Below, piece after piece: positions 1-5,230 of a stretch of DNA of 5,308 nt (the first letter of the stretch is position 1; the number at the start of each line of letters is the position of its first letter). The notes beneath the pieces are model-generated. The model did no database searches, was not told where the DNA came from, and saw only the letters and a list, made by a program, of their open reading frames with translations. Both the position numbers and the translations under genes were made by a program. This DNA is from Bacteroidales bacterium. GTDB lineage: Bacteria; Bacteroidota; Bacteroidia; Bacteroidales; UBA7960. The stretch covers positions 1 to 5,308 of the forward strand of contig SKSI01000161.1 of the NCBI GenBank assembly GCA_007123065.1. Direction: 5' to 3'.

Positions 1-135
1 AAGGTGATTTTTGATGAAGTTGATGGGATGCAGCCTTATGGTTTCCTTTTAGGTTCCACAAATCCGAAAGTGGAAGATCAGGCACCCTCCAAACCCCTGG
101 CTGAACGGATTAAATCGCTGAAAAGGAAGAAGTAA
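1..135 (+). CDS. C-terminal fragment of an unrecognised protein
   Basis: Frame 1 is open from the window edge for 44 codons and ends in TAA, while the other two forward frames hit stop codons within the first 15 bases. The visible C-terminus begins KVIFDEVDGMQPYGFLLG and ends in a basic tail, AERIKSLKRKK. It has no membrane segment and no motif that I can assign to a family. The gene stops directly before a repeat-rich spacer, so it is probably the last gene of its transcription unit, and it converges on truA. The 5' part lies outside the window. A reading frame this short is only moderately convincing alone. The mixed, protein-like composition and the abrupt change to repeats right after the stop support it. 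No function is proposed. Confidence 0.6.
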   Translation, partial: KVIFDEVDGMQPYGFLLGSTNPKVEDQAPSKPLAERIKSLKRKK

Positions 136-147
136 TAAAGGTTAAGG

Positions 148-186
148 CTGAGCGTAAGCGAAGTCCCGAGAGTTTACGATTCGGGA
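148..186. repeat. Intergenic stem-loop element (CTGAGCG...TCGGGA)
   Basis: The arms TCCCGA (164-169) and TCGGGA (181-186) are perfect inverted repeats around an 11-base loop. A second pairing, CGTAA (153-157) with TTACG (174-178), crosses the first, so the two would be alternatives or a pseudoknot. The element lies 12 bases after the stop of the upstream gene and has TTAAGG-type bases on both sides (142-147 and 187-204). The opening CTGAGCGTAAGCGAAG resembles dispersed intergenic repeats that I recall from Bacteroidota genomes; that is recollection and was not searched. It could help end transcription of the upstream gene, but no T-run follows it. Confidence 0.5.
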
Positions 187-226
187 TTAAGGTTAAGGTT
201 AAGGTTGATTTGTTGATTTGTTGATT
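187..226. repeat. Two short tandem runs: (TTAAGG)3 then (TTGATTTG)2.75
   Basis: TTAAGG is repeated exactly three times at 187-204. It is followed without a gap by two full copies of TTGATTTG and six bases of a third at 205-226. The unit length therefore changes from 6 to 8 at base 205. Both are low-complexity non-coding repeats in the spacer between the 3' ends of two converging genes. No function is evident. Confidence 0.8.
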
Positions 227-240
227 CCAGGTGTGTTTTC

Positions 241-336
241 TAAACTCTAAACTCTAAACTCTAAACTCTAAACTCTAAACTCTAAACTCTAAACTCTAAA
301 CTCTAAACTCTAAACCCTAAACCCTAAACCCTAAAC
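241..336. repeat. Telomere-like heptamer array (TAAACTC)10-(TAAACCC)3
   Basis: Ten perfect TAAACTC units run from 241 to 310, three perfect TAAACCC units from 311 to 331, and a partial TAAAC from 332 to 336. The array is about 13.7 units and 96 bases with no interruption. The change from CTC to CCC happens once and cleanly, so each variant seems to have spread by slippage or unequal exchange. TAAACCC read on the other strand is the TTTAGGG-type repeat of plant telomeres. Here the array is internal and ends next to the 3' end of a bacterial truA gene, so it is not a chromosome end. Arrays of this type act as simple-sequence repeats and their copy number is likely to vary between strains. Confidence 0.95.
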
Positions 337-364
337 AAAAAAGGCCCCACTCACTACACCCTTT
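337..364 (-). terminator. Possible weak terminator of truA
   Basis: Read on the minus strand, AAAGG in the last codons of truA (364-360) can pair with CCTTT (344-340) across a 15-base loop, and the T-run continues to 337. The T-run after GGGGCC is the strongest part. The stem is only 5 bp and overlaps the coding end, so this is a weak call. The heptamer array begins immediately beyond it. Confidence 0.3.
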
Positions 365-1130
365 CCACGAAAATAGCTTCAGGATATGCTATTTCAAAAA
401 GATGAAGTCCCTTTGCCGGTGCTGAATAACCGGCGTTTCTTCGGTCCTGACTTAAAACGATCTCTTCGAAAGCTTCTGGTGTGAGTTTGCCCAGACCCAC
501 ATCCACCATGGTTCCAACCAGTGCACGAACCATGTTTCTCAAAAACCGGTTGGCACGGATCTCAAAAATGATCAGGTGATCTTGTTGGCGCCACTCAGCT
601 TTCATGATCTGACAGTCAAAAGTCTTTACCTGTGTGTTTGACCTGGAGAAACTGGCGAAATTGGTGTGTTTAAACAAAATCTCTGTACTTTTTTTCATGG
701 CGCCGATATCTAAATATCTTTCAAAAAGCCATGCCGTATTTGCGTTGTATGGATCTTTTTTTGTAGCAATGAAATATTGATAGGTGCGGCTGACGGCGTC
801 GAAACGTGCGTGCGCGGTTGCAGATACCGGGAGGATATCTGAAACAGCAATGTCTGGGGGCAAAATCCTGTTCAGCTTAAAGCACAGTTGCTTGTCATTT
901 ACTTCTGTCGCACTCAGCGTTGTATCAAAATGCGCGTAAAAATCGCGGGCGTGCACTCCGGTGTCCGTCCTTCCCGCACCTGTCACCGTTGTTTTTTGGC
1001 GCAAAACAAGGCCCAATGTGTCCTGCAGCAACTCCTGCACACTCACGGCATTGGGCTGAGTTTGCCATCCGTGGTAGTTGGTGCCAAGGTATGACAAACG
1101 GATGAAGTATCTGTTTAGCTCAGATGACAT
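354..1130 (-). CDS. truA: tRNA pseudouridine(38-40) synthase TruA
   Basis: TruA converts uridines 38, 39 and 40 of the tRNA anticodon arm to pseudouridine in the cytoplasm. The 258-residue product has the usual family length. Visible landmarks, in order, are RYFIRLSYLGTNYHGWQ (7-23), the catalytic loop GAGRTDTGVHA (51-61) with the nucleophile Asp56, LNRILPPDIAV (86-96), ARFDAVSRTYQYFI (108-121) with the conserved Arg and Tyr, FASFSR (158-163), and RFLRNMVRALVGTM (195-208). All expected motifs are intact. The frame stays open 25 codons further upstream to an ATG at 1205. I chose the ATG at 1130 because family members begin just before the RYFIRLSY strand and because AAAGGA lies 6 bases upstream of it. 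The gene is divergent from the permease gene and seems to be transcribed alone. Confidence 0.97.
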   Translation of the reverse strand: MSSELNRYFIRLSYLGTNYHGWQTQPNAVSVQELLQDTLGLVLRQKTTVTGAGRTDTGVHARDFYAHFDTTLSATEVNDKQLCFKLNRILPPDIAVSDILPVSATAHARFDAVSRTYQYFIATKKDPYNANTAWLFERYLDIGAMKKSTEILFKHTNFASFSRSNTQVKTFDCQIMKAEWRQQDHLIIFEIRANRFLRNMVRALVGTMVDVGLGKLTPEAFEEIVLSQDRRNAGYSAPAKGLHLFEIAYPEAIFVERV

Positions 1131-1146
1131 GCTGTATCCTTTGTTG

Positions 1147-1154
1147 CAAAAATA
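1147..1154 (-). promoter_or_regulatory. Possible -7 promoter element of truA
   Basis: On the minus strand TATTTTTG matches the Bacteroidota -7 consensus TAnnTTTG. It lies 16 bases upstream of the chosen truA ATG, so transcription would begin almost at the ribosome binding site and exclude the longer alternative start at 1205. No TTG/TTTG -33 box is at the usual 19-20 base spacing; the nearest, in TATTTGG, is about 25 bases away. In T-rich DNA such a match can occur by chance. Confidence 0.25.
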
Positions 1155-1372
1155 CGGATAATCATAAGAATAAACCTGCCAAATACGTTTCACCTGTGTT
1201 ATCAATAATCAAAGTCAACCTGTGATAATCGTCATTTTGTACGAAAACGAACCCATATATGTTCAATTGCGTACAATGCTCTTTTTGCTTTTGATATGTA
1301 TTTATCAGGCATATAGCAACTTAGTTTCGTTGGTATGCTTGTTGCTTATTTTAAGAAAACAATATTTTTTTT

Positions 1373-3751
1373 ATGATGGGATTTTTGGATATCAAACAGA
1401 TTGTGCGTTTACTTTTCCGGGAAAAATTTTATACGCTGATTAATGTTTTTGGTTTTGCCCTTGGGATAGCTGTATTCTTATTGATTTTGCTTTTCATCAT
1501 AGATCAGCGATCATACGACCGCTGGCACGAACACAGTGAGCATGTCTATCGTTTGGAGAAAAAGGACTGGGCGCTACTTGGAACGGCTCATGGGCCTTAT
1601 TTGAAGGAAAACTTTCCGGAAGTGGAAAACATGACGCGTATGATGACAGTGCACATTCATCAAACCCTTACGCACGATGGTTATCCTCACACGGTTCAGG
1701 ATCTGGTTTTTGCTGACAGTACTGTTTTTGATATCTTTTCATATCGCTTTTTGGTCGGAAATCCGGAGCAGGCATTAACGAACCCTGCCTCCATTGTGCT
1801 TACCAGGGGCATTGCAGAAATAATATTTGGCCGAACCGATGTTGTGGGCGAGGTGTTGCGTTATGGCGACAGAAACGATCTGATGGTTACCGGGGTGATA
1901 GAAGATGTAACACATGCCCACATCAGGGTTGCAGGCATAATGCCTTTTCATTTATTGAGCAGTTACTACGCTGCTGAAGATTACGACTTTCTCTTTCAGT
2001 GGGGTTCATGGAACTATTCAACCTTTCTGCGTTTAAAGCCTGAAACGGATCTTGGTGCGTTTGAAGAGAAGGCAAATGATGCTTTTTTTAATGAACTGAA
2101 GGCGCTTCATGGTGTTGAGATTGAGCGCGATTTCTTTCTCCGGCCATTGCATGATATTTATTTTGCCGATGATGTAAAACATGCCGGGCCCGCAGATACC
2201 GGTGACTTGCAAACTGTAAGACTGTTTCTTGCTGTTGCTGTGTTTATTCTGCTGATTGCCGTAGTCAATTACATCAATCTGGCTACCGCCAGTTCAACCG
2301 CGCGGGCACGTGAAGTTGGTATACGCAGGCTTTTGGGAGGTAAGCGCGGAAAGCTTGTCCTGCGATTTTTAACCGAATCGGTTATGGTAACCGTAATGGC
2401 TGTTCTGTGCGCACTGCTCTTTCTCGAAATAGTTATGCCATGGTACCGGGATTTTTCCGGCATTTCTCTCACGCTTTACAGTCTGAGTACAGGGTATATC
2501 GTGCTGTTGCTGTTGCTGGGAACTGTTGTTACAGGCATTTTGTCAGGGATTTATCCGGCTATGTATTTAACTGCCGTAGTGCCGATTGATGTACTGAAAG
2601 GCAAAAAAGCAGGTGGTAAAAGGGGATCATTTTTCAGAAAAATACTGATCGTTTTTCAATTTGCGATAACCTTAATGCTGATTACTGCTACGGTTGTGAT
2701 CAACCAGCAACTTAGCTATATGCAAAACAGAGACCTTGGGATAGATCTTGATGACAAAGTGTTGTTGCGTCTGGAACCGAATACCTACCAACGTTGGGAT
2801 GCTTTTCGTACAGCCCTCGGGGAGCACCCCGGGATTGTTGATATTGGCCGCTCATCGCAGGTTCCGGGATATTTCACCTGGCAGGAATCTTCACGGGGAA
2901 ACAGCCAGGAAAGCAAACAGCATACCTTTATGCAGGTAAATGCCGAATACCTGCCAATGATGGATATTGAAGTGATCCAGGGTCGATTATTCTCCCGTGA
3001 TTTCCCCTCAGAACATCTTCATGCTGTGTTACTCAACGAGCAGGCCATAAATTACTTTGAATTTGAAGGGTCTTATGAAGATATCATCGGTCAAACCTTT
3101 CGCACGGATATTGTTGACCATGACCTGCGTATCGTTGGCATTGTAGAGGATTTTCATTACAACAGTTTGCAAAATCCAATTGGTCCCCTGGTGATTTTCT
3201 GGAACGATGAAGGGTCATACAATGTTACAGTGCAAATTGATCCTGCCAGCTACCGGGAAGCTGTTGGCCACATGGAACAAGTCTGGATGGAGTTTGCTCC
3301 TGCAACACCTTTCATGATCTTGTCAATAAAAGGACTTTTTATGGAGTTTTATGAAAGTGAAAAGCATCTGCAGCAGATATTTGTCATTTTTTCTGTCTTT
3401 GCCATTTTTATTGCTTGCCTTGGCTTACTGGGACTGGCCTCATTTATGGCCGAGCGGCGTCAAAAAGAGATGGCCATTCGAAAGGTGGCAGGAGCCGGAC
3501 TGTTCAATCTCGCGGGCCTGATGCTTAAAGACTTCCTTGTTTTGCTGGCCATTGCGCTGATTATATCATCACCCATATCGTATTATTTGCTCAGTCGCTG
3601 GCTTGAGACATTTCCGTACTATACCGCTGTTGGCTTCCTGCCGTTTGCACTTGCTGCATCCGTCAGCCTGATCATTACCATACTTACCATTTCATATCAC
3701 GCTATAAAGGTTGCTTCTGTTGCGCCCGGCATTGTACTCAAATCCGAATAG
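1373..3751 (+). CDS. MacB/FtsX-family ABC transporter permease
   Basis: This 792-residue inner-membrane protein has the duplicated permease layout common in Bacteroidota. It has a membrane segment at about 24-44, a periplasmic MacB-type domain to about 280, three segments (about 283-303, 334-356, 374-396), a fifth segment (about 425-445), a second periplasmic domain, and three last segments (about 669-690, 717-738, 753-775). The two FtsX-type cytoplasmic signatures are visible: ARAREVGIRRLLGGKRG (311-327) and ERRQKEMAIRKVAGAG (694-709). Such proteins work with a separate LolD/MacB-like ATPase, in mechanotransmission or in extrusion of peptides, lipoproteins or drugs; the substrate cannot be read here. 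No ATPase gene is in the window, so the partner must be encoded elsewhere. The start is ATG 1373, with a second ATG directly after it. No Shine-Dalgarno is visible before it, only A/T-rich sequence. The frame is complete and intact. Confidence 0.95.
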   Translation: MMGFLDIKQIVRLLFREKFYTLINVFGFALGIAVFLLILLFIIDQRSYDRWHEHSEHVYRLEKKDWALLGTAHGPYLKENFPEVENMTRMMTVHIHQTLTHDGYPHTVQDLVFADSTVFDIFSYRFLVGNPEQALTNPASIVLTRGIAEIIFGRTDVVGEVLRYGDRNDLMVTGVIEDVTHAHIRVAGIMPFHLLSSYYAAEDYDFLFQWGSWNYSTFLRLKPETDLGAFEEKANDAFFNELKALHGVEIERDFFLRPLHDIYFADDVKHAGPADTGDLQTVRLFLAVAVFILLIAVVNYINLATASSTARAREVGIRRLLGGKRGKLVLRFLTESVMVTVMAVLCALLFLEIVMPWYRDFSGISLTLYSLSTGYIVLLLLLGTVVTGILSGIYPAMYLTAVVPIDVLKGKKAGGKRGSFFRKILIVFQFAITLMLITATVVINQQLSYMQNRDLGIDLDDKVLLRLEPNTYQRWDAFRTALGEHPGIVDIGRSSQVPGYFTWQESSRGNSQESKQHTFMQVNAEYLPMMDIEVIQGRLFSRDFPSEHLHAVLLNEQAINYFEFEGSYEDIIGQTFRTDIVDHDLRIVGIVEDFHYNSLQNPIGPLVIFWNDEGSYNVTVQIDPASYREAVGHMEQVWMEFAPATPFMILSIKGLFMEFYESEKHLQQIFVIFSVFAIFIACLGLLGLASFMAERRQKEMAIRKVAGAGLFNLAGLMLKDFLVLLAIALIISSPISYYLLSRWLETFPYYTAVGFLPFALAASVSLIITILTISYHAIKVASVAPGIVLKSE

Positions 3752-3799
3752 CAGGCACTCCGGCACATTGCTCATTATTTCTTATGTGGTGTCTGATTA

Positions 3800-3826
3800 T
3801 TCAGGCAGGTAAGGTTGCAGCCTGAA
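3800..3826. repeat. Perfect 7-bp stem-loop downstream of the permease
   Basis: TTCAGGC (3800-3806) and GCCTGAA (3820-3826) are exact inverted repeats around a 13-base loop. It starts 49 bases after the permease stop codon. No T-run follows, so it may be a 3' mRNA-stabilising hairpin and is not a classical terminator. The imperfect terminator hairpin begins 23 bases further on. Confidence 0.45.
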
Positions 3827-3849
3827 GAAAAGCATTGCGCGAGCGTGAG

Positions 3850-3878
3850 AAACCCTGACCGAAGCGTCTGGTTTTTTT
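3850..3878 (+). terminator. Probable rho-independent terminator of the permease gene
   Basis: AAACCCTGAC (3850-3859) pairs with GTCTGGTTTT (3866-3875) across the 6-base loop CGAAGC, with two mismatches. The right arm runs into seven consecutive T (3872-3878). Position, polarity and T-run fit the end of the permease transcript 99 bases after its stop codon. The stem is imperfect, which limits confidence. Confidence 0.5.
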
Positions 3879-3906
3879 GGATTTCCACACATGATATAAA
3901 CGCGAA

Positions 3907-3958
3907 TTCACATCTGCACATTTGCTAATTTGCTAATTTACCCATTCATCCGTCTTCA
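3907..3958. repeat. Mosaic intergenic repeat, left copy
   Basis: Three modules lie end to end: TTCACATCTGCACATT (3907-3922), a 21-base module made of two TTTGCTAA-type units (3919-3939), and CATTCATCCGTCTTCA (3943-3958). The same modules recur to the right of the two-gene operon in a different order: the 21-base module is identical at 5107-5127, the first module is identical at 5127-5142, and the third is matched over 15 bases at 5250-5264. The family is non-coding and low in complexity, and the shuffled order suggests repeated rearrangement. Confidence 0.75.
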
Positions 3959-3987
3959 TTTGTAAAAATGTTTGTAAAAAAAATAGT

Positions 3988-3995
3988 TATATTTG
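3988..3995 (+). promoter_or_regulatory. Candidate -7 promoter box of the toxin-antitoxin-like operon
   Basis: TATATTTG is an exact match to the Bacteroidota TAnnTTTG element and points towards the two-gene operon. Candidate -33 TTTG boxes occur at 3959-3962 and 3971-3974, but their spacings to the box (25 and 13 bases) are longer and shorter than the usual 19-20. If used, it would give a leader of about 160 bases. The surrounding DNA is so A/T-rich that a chance match is possible. Confidence 0.35.
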
Positions 3996-4159
3996 TAGAA
4001 AAAAAATTAATAAAAAGAGAAATAAAATAGATTTTGTGTTCTGTTAAACATTATCCAAATCATCTGAGCCAAATTAATCAGGAATGCAGGAATAGACAAT
4101 AGAATAATGCTGATTTTTCAATGGAAGCATCACAAAAAATAAACCCATAGGTTGATTTA

Positions 4160-4711
4160 ATGAAAATTATTCGTACATTTGCATTGGTGGAAGACAGCCT
4201 TTATTCAGTCATGTATGGAAATGAAGTCCAGCATGAATTTGACAGATTGTTTGATACATGGAACGATGCGGAGTATCTTGAAGAGTTTTTTGTTGAACAA
4301 AGAGAAGATTTGGAAAGACCATTTTGGGATCACATTTCGGTGGAGCAAGCAGTCCTTAAGACAAAAAGAGATGCAAGAATACTGGAAAACAAGATTATAC
4401 AAATTGCGGAAACAGGAAAAACAGACAGAAACCAAACACTGTCTTGCCTTTTTAAGCCCTTGCATAATGAGCCTGATTGCCTGGACCCATTTGAAAAAAG
4501 CAAGGTATATGGTTTAATAAGACCAAGTTGGCTCAGGATTTATGCTGTTAGGTTGGATACCAATCTGTTTTTGATATCAGGAGGCGCTATCAAGTTGACA
4601 AAAAAAATGGACAAACCGCATTTGCAAAAGGAACTAAAAAAACTGGAAACAACGCGAATATTTTGCAAGGTAAACTTTGATGTAGCATTGGGATATTTTG
4701 AAACTGAATAA
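4160..4711 (+). CDS. Putative RelE/HigB-like toxin with N-terminal extension
   Basis: The product is a 183-residue soluble protein without signal peptide or membrane segment. Residues 1-90 are acidic and probably mostly helical, with many Asp/Glu at 22-62 and the patches FDTWNDAEYLEEFF (31-44) and ERPFWDHISVEQAV (52-65). Residues 94-170 look like a RelE/HigB-type fold: LSCLFKPL, then SKVYGLIRPSWLRIYAVRL (114-132), the strand FLISGGAIKLTKKM (137-150), and the Lys-rich helix PHLQKELKKLETTRIF. GGAIKLTKKMDKPH parallels the 'GF-KKT-KTP' strand-turn of HigB mRNA interferases. Arg121, Arg126, Lys145, Lys148/149 and His154 are candidate RNA-contact residues by analogy only. The helix-turn-helix gene follows after 10 bases, the toxin-first order of higBA. 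TAGG lies 8 bases before the ATG. Hand counts give about 33-40% G+C over sampled 60-base lines, lower than most of the permease gene. A non-toxin role cannot be excluded. Confidence 0.8.
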   Translation: MKIIRTFALVEDSLYSVMYGNEVQHEFDRLFDTWNDAEYLEEFFVEQREDLERPFWDHISVEQAVLKTKRDARILENKIIQIAETGKTDRNQTLSCLFKPLHNEPDCLDPFEKSKVYGLIRPSWLRIYAVRLDTNLFLISGGAIKLTKKMDKPHLQKELKKLETTRIFCKVNFDVALGYFETE

Positions 4712-4721
4712 ACTAAACACC

Positions 4722-5069
4722 ATGACTGCAAAAGCTTTAGAAAAATTAAAAAACCGGTCTGTTAAAGATGACAAATGGATTAAAAAAGGCAAATGGCGCC
4801 AGGAAAACGAAGCTTGGCTGGATTTTTCTTTCGCAATTGCCATAAAAATCCTTCGCGCATTGCGGGAAAAGAATATCACGCAAAAAGCCCTGGCGGAAAA
4901 GCTTGGATTAACGCCGCAATATGTAAACAAGATTGTTAAAGGACAGGAAAACCTCACTCTTGAAACCATATGTAAATTCGAACGGGCCCTTGAAATTGAC
5001 CTGATAAAAGTCCCTGGTCTGGCAAAAATGAATCGCGTAGTTTTTGACCTGGACAAGCAGCCGGTGTAG
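4722..5069 (+). CDS. XRE-family helix-turn-helix protein, putative antitoxin
   Basis: The product is a 115-residue DNA-binding protein. A basic N-terminal region of about 30 residues (KALEKLKNRSVKDDKWIKKG) precedes a Cro/C1-type domain at about 34-95. The helix-turn-helix TQKALAEKLGLTPQYVNKIV (53-72) is followed by KGQENLTLETICKFERALEI, a typical XRE ending. A hydrophobic tail with VVFDL (106-110) could be the toxin-binding segment. Right after the toxin-like gene, its likely job is to bind and neutralise that protein and to repress the shared operon; this is inferred from gene order and fold. I chose ATG 4722, 10 bases after the toxin stop. The frame is open to a TTG at 4698 that would overlap the toxin gene by 14 bases. 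No clear Shine-Dalgarno precedes either start, which suggests translational coupling. Confidence 0.88.
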   Translation: MTAKALEKLKNRSVKDDKWIKKGKWRQENEAWLDFSFAIAIKILRALREKNITQKALAEKLGLTPQYVNKIVKGQENLTLETICKFERALEIDLIKVPGLAKMNRVVFDLDKQPV

Positions 5070-5106
5070 TAACTGCATCAATAAACACCCCAACCTCCTG
5101 TCTTTC

Positions 5107-5154
5107 CATTTGCTAATTTGCTAATTTTCACATCTGCACATTCTTCCGTCTTCA
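5107..5154. repeat. Mosaic intergenic repeat, right copy
   Basis: It contains the 21-base two-unit TTTGCTAA module (5107-5127, identical to 3919-3939), TTCACATCTGCACATT (5127-5142, identical to 3907-3922) and TTCCGTCTTCA (5144-5154). It begins 37 bases after the stop of the helix-turn-helix gene. Together with the left copy it brackets the two-gene operon. It also forms the start of the 110-base-period repeat that follows. Confidence 0.75.
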
Positions 5155-5198
5155 GCTACCGGTTATATTTCGGTTTGACAGGTCAAGCCCTGTCACTA
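5121..5198. repeat. 110-base-period direct repeat, copy 1
   Basis: These 78 bases match 5231-5308 with three differences by hand alignment (75/78), and the last 54 bases are identical. The conserved part runs from TCCGTCTTCAGCTACC through GGTTATATTTCGG to the hairpin TGACAGG-TCAAGC-CCTGTCA. Between the copies, 5199-5230 holds a linker with the near-palindrome GGTTGAACC (5204-5212). No reading frame crosses it convincingly. Confidence 0.9.
5176..5195. repeat. Perfect 7-bp hairpin inside repeat copy 1
   Basis: TGACAGG (5176-5182) and CCTGTCA (5189-5195) are exact inverted repeats around the 6-base loop TCAAGC. No T-run follows on either strand, so it is not an obvious terminator. Because it is preserved without change in copy 2, it is probably the structured core of the repeat. 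Confidence 0.75.
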
Positions 5199-5230
5199 CG
5201 GGTGGTTGAACCGTCGCAACTGCACATCTG

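Larger units (their letters stand above)
3752..4159. other. 408-base non-coding spacer, AT-rich in its right half
   Basis: No credible gene is present on either strand. In order, the stretch holds a stem-loop (3800-3826), a probable terminator for the permease gene (3850-3878), a mosaic intergenic repeat (3907-3958), two tandem TTTGTAAAAA-like units (3959-3980), a TAnnTTTG box (3988-3995), and about 150 bases of A/T-rich leader before the toxin-like gene. The segment 3961-4020 is nearly free of G and C. Nothing further is recognised in 4021-4159. Confidence 0.8.

Noticed and set aside
241..336. CRISPR array or true telomere
   Set aside because: The units are 7 bases with no spacers, so it is not CRISPR. 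The array is internal and lies between bacterial genes, so it is not a chromosome end and does not suggest plant contamination.
888..1105. Two short + strand frames opposite truA
   Set aside because: Both are antisense to conserved TruA coding sequence and show no protein-like motifs.
1131..1205. 25-codon N-terminal extension of TruA starting at ATG 1205
   Set aside because: Family members begin just before the RYFIRLSY strand, and AAAGGA precedes the ATG at 1130. The extension has no known counterpart and includes the possible -7 box.
1222..1443. 73-residue hydrophobic reading frame on the + strand
   Set aside because: It overlaps the start of the permease gene in another frame, has no ribosome binding site, and its hydrophobicity follows from T-rich intergenic DNA.
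2269..2939. Short frames within the permease gene on either strand
   Set aside because: They are wholly inside the conserved permease coding region, with no start signals and compositions typical of shadow frames.
4179..4517. Alternative 112-residue frame within the toxin-like gene, and an 86-residue frame on the opposite strand (4205-4465)
   Set aside because: The in-register 183-residue frame has a recognisable RelE/HigB-like C-terminal half and couples to the next gene. The alternatives have neither.
4634..5056. 140-residue reading frame antisense to the helix-turn-helix gene
   Set aside because: It lies almost entirely opposite a well-supported XRE gene and the end of the toxin-like gene. 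Its Arg/Ser/Phe-rich composition is that of a shadow frame.
3907..5154. Repeats flanking the operon as insertion-sequence ends
   Set aside because: The modules are direct, low in complexity and shuffled, with no terminal inverted repeats, no target duplication that I can define, and no transposase in the window.
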